NCBI GenBank assembly: GCA_016187945.1
Contig: JACPIT010000005.1
Coordinates: 496,001 to 560,000 of the forward strand
Length of the DNA stretch: 64,000 nucleotides
Origin: Opitutia bacterium
GTDB taxonomy: Bacteria > Verrucomicrobiota > Verrucomicrobiia > Opitutales > Opitutaceae
Reading direction: 5' to 3'
Below the pieces are notes generated by a model, which made no database searches, was not told the origin of the DNA, and saw only the letters and a list, made by a program, of their open reading frames with translations. The stretch's first letter is position 1. Every line of letters starts with the position of its first letter. A program made the position numbers and the translations under genes. Of this stretch, positions 50,564-59,254 are shown in pieces.

Positions 50564-50810
50564 GTCTTGGCCTGCTGCGGTAGCGGCGATCTACGACCGC
50601 CGAGCGCGGGCGGCATCACGATCACCGGCTGCCGGCGGAAGCTTTTCAGCCTGCTCCTCCGCGGTGCGGCATCGCGCGTTTTCCCCCGGTTCGCTCCGGT
50701 GTTTTTACGATTTCCCCGGGCGGAGGGAGAATTGGGTTGCCCTCGCTACCGCACCGACCTTTTTTGGACCCTCTTTTCGGTTTCTTTAGCAGCTTTAACT
50801 CCACCCACCC

Positions 50811-52061
50811 ATGGCAGAACTCGCAGGCAACTGTCTCATCGGTCAATCCGGCGGCCCGACCGCGGTCGTGAACGCGACCATCGCCGGCATCGTGTCCGAG
50901 GCCCTCAATCACGGTAACATCGAGGAAGTCTACGGCGCCCTCAACGGCGTCGCCGGCCTCCTCCAAGAGGACCTCATCGACCTCGCGGCCGAATCCCAAC
51001 AGGCGATCCGCGGCCTGCGCTACACGCCCGGCGCCGCTCTCGGCTCCTGCCGCACCAAGCTGAAGCAGGCCGCCGAGGTCGACCGCGCACTCGAAGTCAT
51101 CAAGGCGCACAACATCCGTTACTATTTCCACATCGGCGATGGCGACTCCCAGGAGTCCGCCGCCAAGATCGCCGAGGCCGCGCGCACCGCGAACTACGAC
51201 CTGCAGGTCATCGGCGTGCCGAAGACTATCGACAACGACGTCCCGACGACCGACCACTGCCCCGGCTACGGCAGCGCCGCGAAGTTCATCGCCACCACCG
51301 TGCGCGAGCTCGCGATCGATGCCGACGCCACCGCGCAGAACGACATCGTGACGATCGTCGAGGTCATGGGCCGCAACACCGGCTGGCTCGCCGCCGCCGC
51401 GACCCTCGCGAAGCGTCGCGACCACCCGAACGATCCGCCGCACCTCGTCTACGTGCCGGAAGTCGCGTTCGACGCCGCCAAGTTTGCCGACGACGTCCGC
51501 CGCATCCTCAAGCGCGAGAAGCACTGCGTCATCGTTGTGGGCGAAGGCCTCGTCGACAAGGACGGCAACTACGTCGCCGTCGAGTCCGGCGATGCCGCCT
51601 CGGCCGCCCAGTTCGGCGGCGTGGGCGATCACCTCAAGGAGATCGTCGAGTCCCAGGTCGGCGCGAAGGTCCGCCTGACGCGCCTCGGCGTCACGCAGCG
51701 CGCTGCGGCGCACCTCGCCTCGAAGACGGACGCCGACGAGGCGTTCCTCGCCGGCCAGGCCGCAGTCAAGGCCGCCATCGACGGCGAGAGCGAGAAGATG
51801 ATCACGCTCGTGCGCGGCGACACCGACACCTATTCGTGCGAGACGGGCCTCGTCGCGTTCGCCGACCTCGTCGGCAACACGAAGAAGCTCCCGCGCGAGT
51901 GGATCAACGAAGACGGCGTCAGCCTGAACTTCCAGTTCTACCGCTACGCCACGCCGCTGATTCAGGGCGAAGTCACCGTGCCGTTCGAGAACGGCATCCC
52001 GTCCTACATCCGCCTGCACGGCGAGCGCGTCGACAAGCAGCTCGACGCGTTCCAAGGCTGA
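50811..52061 (+). CDS. pfp: Pyrophosphate-dependent 6-phosphofructokinase
   Basis: This 416-residue glycolytic enzyme phosphorylates fructose 6-phosphate. Two residues that separate PPi- from ATP-users point to pyrophosphate: GDGDSQE has Asp in place of the ATP-enzyme Gly after GGDG, and PKTIDNDVP has Lys in place of the Gly of PGTIDND. Further conserved segments are GQSGGPTAVVNATIAG, MGRNTGWLAAA and LGVTQRAAAHLASK. PPi-PFK is reversible, so it can serve both glycolysis and gluconeogenesis. A strong terminator follows the stop. Confidence 0.95.
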   Translation: MAELAGNCLIGQSGGPTAVVNATIAGIVSEALNHGNIEEVYGALNGVAGLLQEDLIDLAAESQQAIRGLRYTPGAALGSCRTKLKQAAEVDRALEVIKAHNIRYYFHIGDGDSQESAAKIAEAARTANYDLQVIGVPKTIDNDVPTTDHCPGYGSAAKFIATTVRELAIDADATAQNDIVTIVEVMGRNTGWLAAAATLAKRRDHPNDPPHLVYVPEVAFDAAKFADDVRRILKREKHCVIVVGEGLVDKDGNYVAVESGDAASAAQFGGVGDHLKEIVESQVGAKVRLTRLGVTQRAAAHLASKTDADEAFLAGQAAVKAAIDGESEKMITLVRGDTDTYSCETGLVAFADLVGNTKKLPREWINEDGVSLNFQFYRYATPLIQGEVTVPFENGIPSYIRLHGERVDKQLDAFQG

Positions 52062-52086
52062 GCCGCGCAAGAAGCGAAAGACTTTC

Positions 52087-52119
52087 AGAGCCGGTCACGC
52101 GACCGGCTCTTTTTGTTTT
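52087..52119 (+). terminator. Rho-independent terminator after the PPi-PFK gene
   Basis: A perfect 10-base stem, AGAGCCGGTC and GACCGGCTCT, with loop ACGC is followed by TTTTGTTTT. It starts 25 bases after the stop codon. Confidence 0.92.
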
Positions 52120-52155
52120 CGTGGATCGATATTGGATGGTCTGCTCGCGAAAATT

Positions 52156-52318
52156 GTAGGAGCGGCTTTACGCCGCGATGGGTTCGGGGCGAATGCCACG
52201 CTCGTGTCGCGGCGTAAAGCCGCTCCTACAGCTCGCGTGGCGGGGGGGGCTTGGGGTAGCGCGATGCTTCAACTCGCGCTGGGGGATTTTCTGCGCGGGC
52301 CGAAGCGCCGTGCTACTC
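52156..52318. repeat. Two adjacent palindromes in a convergent gap
   Basis: The first (52156-52229) has arms GTAGGAGCGGCTTTACGCCG and CGGCGTAAAGCCGCTCCTAC. The second (about 52255-52317) has arms GTAGCGCGATGCTTCAACTC and GGGCCGAAGCGCCGTGCTAC. The same pair of families stands side by side after rlmN (17157-17316), in the opposite order. Confidence 0.88.
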
Positions 52319-52333
52319 GGCGGCTCGCCGCGC

Positions 52334-54469
52334 TCAGGTTTTCGGCGCGTCTTTTTCGGTCTTCGTCGGATCGGCTTTTTTCTCTGCGTCGAAATCCGGT
52401 TTCTCCAGCGCGGGCTTGCCGCCGATGTAGCGGCTCAGCCAGCTCTGCATTTCCCAGTGCCAGTAGATCGCGTTCTGCGGATGGAGCACCCAGTGGTTTT
52501 CGTCGGGGAACACCACGAGGCGTGACGGCACGCTCATCGCCTGGAGCACGCCGTAGAGTTCGAGGCCGTTGCCGTAGGGCACGCGGTAGTCGATCTCGCC
52601 GTGCAGCACGAGCGTGGGCGTCTTGAAGTTCTTCGCGTAGAACATCGGGTTCTCGCGCTGCATGCCTTCGAGATTGTCCCAGGGTTTGCCGCCCATCACT
52701 TCGGGGAAGCCGTGCGGCACGTCGGTGGCGTATTGCGCGTAGCTGTTGTTCACGCCGGCGTGGTCGATGATGGCTTTGAAGCGATCCGTGTGTCCGAGCA
52801 CCCACGCGGCCATGTAGCCGCCGTAGCTGGCGCCGGCGGCAGCGAGGCGGTTGCGATCGAGGTTCGGGTATTTCGCGAGGAGGAAGTCCGTCGAGCGCAT
52901 GATGTCCTCGAATGGCATCTCGCCCCACTGATTCAGGATGCTGCGGGAGAATTCCTCGCCGAAACCGGTCGAGCCGTGGCGATTCACCCAAGTGACGACG
53001 TAGCCGGGAGCGGCGAACACGTGCGTGTTCCAGCGGTAGCTCCAACTGTCGCGGCACATCGTGTGCGGGCCGCCGTGCATGAGCTGCACGAGCGGGTATT
53101 TCTTCGACGCGTCGTAGCCCGGAGGGAAGACGAGCCAGCCTTGGATCTCCGCGCCGCCAGCGCCGGCGAAGGTGTAGCTCTCGACCCGGCCGAGATCGAT
53201 CTGCGCCATGAACGCGTCGTTCACGTGCGTGAGCTGCCGCGCCTGACCGGTGGCGGCATCGAGCGCGAAGAGCTCGTTCGGGCGCGAGGTGTTGTCGTTG
53301 AGGAAAACGATCGTGCCGGCCTTCGCGTGCATGTTGGAAGAGGTGCCGGCGCGATAGACGGCGGCGAAGCCGGAGCCGTCGGCATTGGCTTTGAAGATCG
53401 GCACCACGCCGCGGTCCTCGGCGACGAGCCAGAGCGTTTTGCCATCCTCGGAAAATTCGACCTCGTCGATCGAGTAGTCGGCGTCGTCGGTGACCGCGAC
53501 GCTCTTGCCGCTCGCGACGTCGTAGCGCCAGAGCTTCTGGAACTCGCCGGAGTAATACGGCGTCTCGGTGCGCGTGAAGTAAACGCTCTTGCCGTCGGGC
53601 GCCCAGACGGGCGAGCCGTCGTTGCCCTTGTTCTCCGGCGTCACGTTCTTCATCTCGCCCGAGCCGTCGGTCGGGACGAGGTAGACGTCGTCATTCGGAA
53701 AATCGCGATAGGGCGGGGGCGTGGAGTTGAACTCCAGCGCGATGGTCTTGCCGTCGGGCGCGATGTCGAAATTCACGTCGCCGCTCGGCGTGAGGAGGCG
53801 GTCGAGTTTCGGCGTGAGATCCTTGAACGTCTTCGTCGCCACGTCGACCAGCAGCAGGCGCGTCGCGGCGCTGTCGACGATGTAGTGGTCGAAGTAGCGA
53901 TACTGGCGGTTCTCGGTGACCTTCGCGGTCATCTTGGATTCCTTGCGGCGCTTCAGTTCCTTCTTCATCGCCGCGATGTCGTCCGGCGCGAGTTTGCCGG
54001 CGAGTTCGGGCATGACGATCGTCGAGACGACGATCCCCTTACCGTCCGGCATCCACTTCGGATTCGAAACGGAGGCGGGCAACTCGACGAGCTTCTCGGC
54101 TTCGCCGCCGCCGACCGGGATGAGGTAGAGCGCCGCCGCCTCGTCGTCGCCGCGTTTCGACGTGAACGCGATGCGCGTGCCGTCGGGGCTCCACACCGGC
54201 GCGCTGTCGCTGGCTTGCGCGGTGGTGAGTCGCCGCACGGCGCCGCTGGCGACATCGGCGAGCCAGAGGTTCGTGGTGCTCTTGTTTTTCTCGATCGACC
54301 ATTCCTGCTGCGTGAAGACGACGGTCTTGCCGTCGGGGGAGAGCGCGGGACTGCCGAGGCGTTTGATAGCCCAGAGATCCTGCGGCGTGAGCGGGCGCTT
54401 GTCGGCCGCGAAAGCGGCCACCGCGAGCGCCAGCGTGACGAATAACGCGACAACGCGAGGGGTTTTCAT
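52334..54469 (-). CDS. Exported S9-family peptidase (prolyl oligopeptidase/DPP type)
   Basis: This 711-residue enzyme has a signal peptide (VVALFVTLALAVAAFAAD), an N-terminal beta-propeller built of TolB-like repeats (SPALSPDGKTVVFTQ; APVWSPDGTRIAFTS; GSPVWAPDGKSVYFT) and a C-terminal alpha/beta hydrolase domain. The nucleophile is the Ser of AAGASYGGYMAAW, the Asp is in LHGEIDYRVPYGNG and the His in FPDENHWVLHPQN. It should cleave short peptides in the periplasm, perhaps after proline or alanine. The ATG at 54469 fits the signal peptide. Confidence 0.93.
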   Translation of the reverse strand: MKTPRVVALFVTLALAVAAFAADKRPLTPQDLWAIKRLGSPALSPDGKTVVFTQQEWSIEKNKSTTNLWLADVASGAVRRLTTAQASDSAPVWSPDGTRIAFTSKRGDDEAAALYLIPVGGGEAEKLVELPASVSNPKWMPDGKGIVVSTIVMPELAGKLAPDDIAAMKKELKRRKESKMTAKVTENRQYRYFDHYIVDSAATRLLLVDVATKTFKDLTPKLDRLLTPSGDVNFDIAPDGKTIALEFNSTPPPYRDFPNDDVYLVPTDGSGEMKNVTPENKGNDGSPVWAPDGKSVYFTRTETPYYSGEFQKLWRYDVASGKSVAVTDDADYSIDEVEFSEDGKTLWLVAEDRGVVPIFKANADGSGFAAVYRAGTSSNMHAKAGTIVFLNDNTSRPNELFALDAATGQARQLTHVNDAFMAQIDLGRVESYTFAGAGGAEIQGWLVFPPGYDASKKYPLVQLMHGGPHTMCRDSWSYRWNTHVFAAPGYVVTWVNRHGSTGFGEEFSRSILNQWGEMPFEDIMRSTDFLLAKYPNLDRNRLAAAGASYGGYMAAWVLGHTDRFKAIIDHAGVNNSYAQYATDVPHGFPEVMGGKPWDNLEGMQRENPMFYAKNFKTPTLVLHGEIDYRVPYGNGLELYGVLQAMSVPSRLVVFPDENHWVLHPQNAIYWHWEMQSWLSRYIGGKPALEKPDFDAEKKADPTKTEKDAPKT

Positions 54470-54578
54470 TCTGCGGCCCAGCAAACCGAGCCCGGGCTGC
54501 GAGTCAAAGCCGCGCCGGGCGAAAGCGGCGAAAGGCGCACTCGGCGCGATGAACGCTGTAGGGACGCGGGCGGGAGAG

Positions 54579-54646
54579 TAGCGCCGGTCTTTGACCGGCG
54601 GTTTTGCGGGCGCGGATTCGTCACGCCGGTCAGAGACCGGCGCTAC
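54579..54646. repeat. Palindrome of the GTAGCGCCGGTCTTTG family
   Basis: The arms GTAGCGCCGGTCTTTGACCG and CGGTCAGAGACCGGCGCTAC are inverted around a 28-base spacer. It lies between the lipoate-ligase-like gene stop and the start of the S9 peptidase. Confidence 0.88.
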
Positions 54647-54664
54647 TTCCGCGCTCCCAGCCCC

Positions 54665-55384
54665 TCACCGATACTCGATCCACTCGCTCGACGAATACTG
54701 CTCGATCAGTCCGCTGACCTCGTCCTCGTTCAGCTCCGGCCACGGCGTCTCGGCCGCTTCGCGGCCGAGCGCGCGGCCGAGCGATTCCACGAAGCGCGCA
54801 CCGAAATCGTCCCAGTCGAGCGGGCCGACGCTGCTTTTCTCGATCGAGCCTTGGAAGAGCAGGCCGTGCTTGTTGCGCTTCTGCGCGGCGCCGGCGACTT
54901 TCGCGCCGGTGTGCGCGTTCACGACGTCGAACAGCTCCGCTTTCTGGAAGCACACGCCCGGCCCCGGCGCGCATTCCGTGCCCCCGGGCGGAGGTTCGCA
55001 CACGGCCTTCAGCTCGACGGGTTGGCCGAGCGCCACGAACGCCCCGGTGACGCACTCGTGCACGACGCGGTAGGATTGCGTGGCGCGCGCCTCCTCGAGC
55101 GCATGGCCGCGCGGGATGACGAGCGAGTAAGTCCAGTCGTTGCGGTGATCGACGATCCCGCCGCCGGTCGGTCGCCGGCAAAGATCGGCCGGCAGCTCCG
55201 CGGCGAGCTTCTCGCGCACGAAGGCGATCTTCTGGCTGAAGCCGAAGGTGAACGCCGGCCCGCGCCACTCGTAGTGGCGAAATCGCGCCGCGTTCGCTTC
55301 GGGATAGCGCTGCAAGAGCAGGAAATCGATCGCCATGTTCTCGGCGGCGCCGGCGGTGCGAGTGGGAAGGACGTGCAGCGACAT
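54665..55384 (-). CDS. Lipoate-protein ligase-like (LplA/LipB superfamily) protein
   Basis: This 239-residue protein has the biotin/lipoate ligase fold. AAENMAIDFLLLQRYPEANA near the N terminus, RRPTGGGIVDHRNDWTYSLV (the GGG lipoyl-binding loop) and the conserved lysine in AKVAGAAQKRNKHGLLFQGS fit LplA-type ligases and octanoyl transferases. It lacks the separate C-terminal accessory domain of E. coli LplA. It may attach lipoate or octanoate to 2-oxoacid dehydrogenase subunits or the glycine cleavage H protein. The ATG at 55384 is preferred because upstream in-frame codons come from an intergenic repeat. Confidence 0.82.
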   Translation of the reverse strand: MSLHVLPTRTAGAAENMAIDFLLLQRYPEANAARFRHYEWRGPAFTFGFSQKIAFVREKLAAELPADLCRRPTGGGIVDHRNDWTYSLVIPRGHALEEARATQSYRVVHECVTGAFVALGQPVELKAVCEPPPGGTECAPGPGVCFQKAELFDVVNAHTGAKVAGAAQKRNKHGLLFQGSIEKSSVGPLDWDDFGARFVESLGRALGREAAETPWPELNEDEVSGLIEQYSSSEWIEYR

Positions 55385-55404
55385 TGGCGGGATCGAAGGC
55401 GATG

Positions 55405-55600
55405 TGGGGGGACGCTCCAAGCCCCAAAGAAACTCCAAGCTCCAAACCCCAAGCTTCAGAGAAACCCCAAACTTCAAAACCACAAAGGCACAAAGCCGGA
55501 GGTCTTCTCCGTGCCTCCGTGTCTCTGTGGTTAATCCGGCATTTTCAGGTTTGGGGTTTCTCTGGTGCTTGGAGATTCGTGCTGGGAGCTTTCCTTTCGC
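55405..55600. repeat. Nested inverted repeat between two minus-strand genes
   Basis: The outer arms AGAAACCCCAAACTTCAAAA and GTTTGGGGTTTCTCTGGTGC face an inner pair, CCACAAAGGCACAAAG and GTGCCTCCGTGTCTCTGTGG (about 55482-55530). The right outer arm is translated as the last residues of the RmlD-like gene. Confidence 0.72.
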
Positions 55601-56519
55601 TCCACCACGCCGGCAGCACGAGCCGCTCCATCGCCGCGGCGAAGCGCTCCGGGCGCACGCGTAACTCGCGATCGAGCGGCGCGAGGTCGAGCGTCAGGTC
55701 GCGCGGACGCGTCGCGGTGAACTCCGGCAGCGCCGTGCGCGGCACCGGTTCGATCCAGGCCGGCGGAAAACCGAAGTGCGCGCAGATTGCCCGGCCCATT
55801 TCCCAGCGGGAGACCGGCTCGGCGCCCGTCCAATGCAGCACGCCGCCCAACTCCGGTCTCGCGGCGAGTTCCAGCAACGCGGCCGCCACGTTCTCGGCGC
55901 TCGCGACGGCGCGGATCTCGTCGGTGAACAGCTTCATCGTTTTTCCGGCGCTCCACGCTTCGAGGAATTTCTCGTGCACGCTGCGTCGGCCGCCGAGGCT
56001 ATTGCCGAACAGCAGCGGCACGCGCACGACCGCAGCACACGGATCGGCGCCGAGTGCGTGAGCCTCGGCGGCGCCGAGCACGCGCCCCTCGGATTCCGCT
56101 TTCTGCCGGCCGTAGCGGTGCAGCGGACTCACCGGCGATGCGATGGAGTAGGGCGGTGTGGCGCCGTCGAAAACCTGTTCGCTCGAGACATGGACGAAGC
56201 GCGCGCCGAGTTCGCGCGCGACGGCGGCGAGCGCGGCGGGCAGCTCGACGTTCACGCGTTGCGCGAGTTCCGGCGCGGCATCGCATGCAGCAGGTTCGGC
56301 GATGGCCGCACAGTTCAGAATCGCGTGCGGTCGCTCCGCCCGCGCGAGCGCGACGACGCCAGCCGAGTCGGCGAGATCGAGCGAAACTAGCCGCGCGACG
56401 CCGGGCACGGCGCCCGGCCAGCGACCGACCACGCCGACGACCTCGTCGCCTGCCGCCGCCGCCGCGCGCGCCACCGCCGTGCCGAGCAAACCGGAGGCGC
56501 CGGTGAGCAGAATTTTCAT
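55545..56519 (-). CDS. RmlD-like NAD(P)-dependent reductase
   Basis: This 324-residue extended short-chain dehydrogenase resembles dTDP-4-dehydrorhamnose reductase (RmlD). The nucleotide-binding motif is MKILLTGASGLLGTAVARA; HAILNCAAIAEPAACDAAPE, the active-site FVHVSSEQVFDGATPPYSI and the YGRQKAESEGRVL Tyr-x-x-x-Lys follow. No other rhamnose genes are nearby, so the pathway is unclear; a methionine adenosyltransferase regulatory subunit-like role is also seen in the family. The last residues (APSTNLQAPEKPQT) and the stop are encoded by an intergenic repeat, extending a C terminus that would otherwise end near WWSERK. Confidence 0.85.
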   Translation of the reverse strand: MKILLTGASGLLGTAVARAAAAAGDEVVGVVGRWPGAVPGVARLVSLDLADSAGVVALARAERPHAILNCAAIAEPAACDAAPELAQRVNVELPAALAAVARELGARFVHVSSEQVFDGATPPYSIASPVSPLHRYGRQKAESEGRVLGAAEAHALGADPCAAVVRVPLLFGNSLGGRRSVHEKFLEAWSAGKTMKLFTDEIRAVASAENVAAALLELAARPELGGVLHWTGAEPVSRWEMGRAICAHFGFPPAWIEPVPRTALPEFTATRPRDLTLDLAPLDRELRVRPERFAAAMERLVLPAWWSERKAPSTNLQAPEKPQT

Positions 56520-56550
56520 CGAAGGAAATCCGGCCGCGGCGAGCGCTCGC

Positions 56551-58071
56551 TCATCGCGCGTCGAGCAAGCCGCGGACGGAGCGGAGGAGCGTGCTCAGCG
56601 CGAAGGGCTTGGGCAGATGGGCGAACGCGCGAGCCGGAAAATCGCGCAGCGCGGGCGCCGGCGAATCGGCGGAGACGGCCAGCAACTTCAGCGTCGGGCT
56701 CTTGGAATGGAGCGTGCGGGCGAGCTTCGCGGCGTCGGTCGCGCTCGCATCGAGCAACAGCAGTTGCGGGGCAGGCTCCTTGCGAACGGCGGCGAGCGCG
56801 TCGCCGATGCGCGCAAATTCCGCGACGCGGTAGCCGTCGACCGTGAGGATGCCGCTCACCATTTTGCGCAGCACGTCGTCTTCCTCGACGAGCCAGAGCA
56901 GTTCGGAGCCTTTGGCGCTGGGAAGCGCCGGGATCATCGTGCTGTAAACCTGCTCCGGCTCGGCGGTCTCCGGCAGCAACACTTCGAAGGTCGTGCCCGC
57001 GCCGGGCTTGCTGCGCACCGCGATGCGGCCATCGCAGCTTTTCACGACGGCGAAGGCCAGCGCGAGGCCGAGGCCGGTGCCGTGCGGTTTCGTGGTGAAA
57101 AACGGTTCCCACACGCGCGCGAGCGTCGCGTCGTCCATGCCGGTGCCGGTGTCGGTCACCTGCACCATCACATAGCTGCCGGCGCGCAGGCCGTCGGCGG
57201 CGGTCTTTTGCTCGTGGTTCGCGGTGCGCACGGTGAGCTTGCCGCCCTGCGGCATGGCGTCGCGCGCGTTGAAACAGAGATTGAGCAACACCTGCTGAAA
57301 CTGCGTCGGATCGATGCGCGTGTTGCCGAGGTCGGAGGCGAGGCGCAGTTCGACTTTCACGGCGTCGCCGACGACGCGGCGCAGGATGTCGGCGATCTCG
57401 CGGACGAGCGTGTTGGGGTTCACCACGCGCGCCTCGGTCTCCTGGCGGCGGCTGAACTCCAGAATCTGCCGCGCCAGGCGGGCCGCCTTCTGGCCGGCGC
57501 GGTGGATTTCCTCGAGATCCTTCTGCGCCTCGGGCACGTCGGCAAGCTTCGCGCTCATGATCTCGCAATAGCCGTTGATGATCGAGAGCAGGTTGTTGAA
57601 GTCGTGCGCGACGCCACCGGCGAGCTGGCCGACGGTGTCGAGTTTCTGCGAGTGAAACATCGCTTCCTGCAGACGGCGGTGCTCGGAAAGATCGCGGAAA
57701 AGCGCGACCATCAGTCCCGGCTCGAGCGGCGAGAAATTCCAGCTCGCGAAAAACGGCACGCCGTCGCGCCGGTGCAGCCAGCCCTCGCCGGCGAGCAAGC
57801 GCTCGGTGAGCGAGCCGCTGGTGCGCGGCGTGATGATCTCGGTCTTCGGACCGTGCAGCAGTCGCGTGTTTTGGCCGACGAGCGCCTCGCGTGCGTAGCC
57901 GCTCAGGACGGAGAACTTGGCGTTGGCGGCGAGAATTTCCACTCCGGCGCCGTCCCACCTGTCGCGCGTGATGAGCGCGGCCTCGGGCAGCGATTCCAGC
58001 AATGCCACGGCCGCAGACGCGGGAGCAGCGGCGGAAACCGCGGGGGCGGAGGTGACTTTGCGATGCGGCAT
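56551..58071 (-). CDS. Soluble hybrid histidine kinase with PAS domain
   Basis: This 506-residue protein has no membrane segment. A PAS domain (residues about 20-145: VEILAANAKFSVLSGYAREALVG; GWLHRRDGVPFFASWNFSPLE) is followed by the HisKA box AGGVAHDFNNLLSIINGYCE, ATPase motifs (LNLCFNARDAMPQGG, DTGTGMDD, PHGTGLGLALAF) and a C-terminal receiver with an acidic pair (EEDD) and phosphoacceptor in LLLLDASATD. PAS-type sensing of a small ligand or redox state is usual. The ATG at 58071 is preferred over one 54 bases upstream. The RmlD-like gene follows 31 bases downstream on the same strand. Confidence 0.9.
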   Translation of the reverse strand: MPHRKVTSAPAVSAAAPASAAVALLESLPEAALITRDRWDGAGVEILAANAKFSVLSGYAREALVGQNTRLLHGPKTEIITPRTSGSLTERLLAGEGWLHRRDGVPFFASWNFSPLEPGLMVALFRDLSEHRRLQEAMFHSQKLDTVGQLAGGVAHDFNNLLSIINGYCEIMSAKLADVPEAQKDLEEIHRAGQKAARLARQILEFSRRQETEARVVNPNTLVREIADILRRVVGDAVKVELRLASDLGNTRIDPTQFQQVLLNLCFNARDAMPQGGKLTVRTANHEQKTAADGLRAGSYVMVQVTDTGTGMDDATLARVWEPFFTTKPHGTGLGLALAFAVVKSCDGRIAVRSKPGAGTTFEVLLPETAEPEQVYSTMIPALPSAKGSELLWLVEEDDVLRKMVSGILTVDGYRVAEFARIGDALAAVRKEPAPQLLLLDASATDAAKLARTLHSKSPTLKLLAVSADSPAPALRDFPARAFAHLPKPFALSTLLRSVRGLLDAR

Positions 58072-58338
58072 GGAAACGCGGACTGGGACGCCGTCGATTT
58101 GGCGGGCTCGCGCGCGGCGTGTCAAAGCCTGCGTGACGAACGAGGCGCGGCGCGAGGCGACGGATTGAAGGTAGGGTGACCGGCCCGGTGCGCCGCGGAT
58201 GTCGCATCACGCTCGCGGCGGAGCGGGCCGTTCCGCCCTGCCTCACGCGAGTCGTCCGCGGGGATTGACCAAAGACAGCACGAACTCGCCGCGCATTCGG
58301 AGCTTCACCCGCGGGCGCGGTCGGCGAATAAACGCGGC

Positions 58339-59106
58339 GTGCCTGCCGAACTCACCTTTGCTCAATACGCGTTGCTGGTCGTCGCGGGCCTCGTCGCCGG
58401 CACGGTCGACGCGATTGCGGGCGGCGGCGGGTTGATCACGCTGCCGACGTTGCTGGGCGTCGGGTTGCCGCCGCCGCTGGCAATCGGCACGAACAAGCTC
58501 GGCTCAGTCTTCGGCACGGCATCGGCGACGTGGAGCTTCGCGCGTCAGGGCGCGGTCGACGTGCGCGAATGCGGACGCGGCGCGTTGTTCACGGCCCTCG
58601 GGGCCGTGGCGGGTGCGGCGGCGGTGCGGCTGCTCGATCCGGCGCTGCTCGGGCGCGCGATCCCGTGGCTGCTGGTCGCGATCGTCGTCTACATGATTTT
58701 TCGCCCGCAACTCGGCGAGACCGACCGCCACCACCGGATGGAGGTGCCGGCGTTCTACGCGGTGTTCGGACTCGCGCTCGGTTTCTACGACGGATTTTTC
58801 GGGCCTGGCGTGGGCTCGTTCTGGACGATCGCGTTCGTGATGCTGCTCGGGCACAATTTCGTGCGCGCCGCCGCGCACACGAAGGTGATGAACCTCACCA
58901 GCAACGCCGCGTCGCTCGTGTTCTTCGTGTTCGCCGGCGCGGTGGTGCCGGGGCCGGGCCTCGCGCTCGCGGCGGGCCAGATCGTCGGCGGCCGCCTCGG
59001 CGCGCACCTGGCGCTGACACGCGGCGCGCGCTTCGTGCGCCCGATCTTCTTCGTGATGGCGGTGCTCACGGTGGCGAAGCTGATTTATCAGCACTACGTG
59101 AAGTAA
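58339..59106 (+). CDS. TSUP (TauE/SafE) family permease
   Basis: This 255-residue inner-membrane protein has about eight membrane segments. LLVVAGLVAGTVDAIAGGGGLITLPTL with the glycine-rich loop and IGTNKLGSVFGT are the first half signature; GFYDGFFGPGVGSFWTIAFV is the second. The family exports or imports sulfur-containing organic anions such as sulfoacetate or taurine-derived sulfite; the substrate here is unknown. The start is a GTG at 58339. Confidence 0.9.
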   Translation: MPAELTFAQYALLVVAGLVAGTVDAIAGGGGLITLPTLLGVGLPPPLAIGTNKLGSVFGTASATWSFARQGAVDVRECGRGALFTALGAVAGAAAVRLLDPALLGRAIPWLLVAIVVYMIFRPQLGETDRHHRMEVPAFYAVFGLALGFYDGFFGPGVGSFWTIAFVMLLGHNFVRAAAHTKVMNLTSNAASLVFFVFAGAVVPGPGLALAAGQIVGGRLGAHLALTRGARFVRPIFFVMAVLTVAKLIYQHYVK

Positions 59107-59165
59107 GGGTGGGGGCGCGGACTCCGCTCCGCGCCACTCGGCTCGTCGGGACGACTCGCCCTACC
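59107..59165. repeat. Intergenic copies of the repeats found inside miaB and rlmN
   Basis: 59107-59135 (GGGGGCGCGGACTCCGCTCC) resembles the repeat in miaB at 31197-31224. 59140-59165 (GGCTCGTCGGGACGACTCGC) matches 24 of 26 bases of the arm in rlmN at 16495-16520. Confidence 0.83.
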
Positions 59166-59254
59166 GTGGGTGGGTCTCGGCGGCGAGGGGACTCGCCGCC
59201 CTGCCGCGCGCCTGGCGTTTGATTCTCGCGGAATGCGCCGTATGCTTCGCGCTC

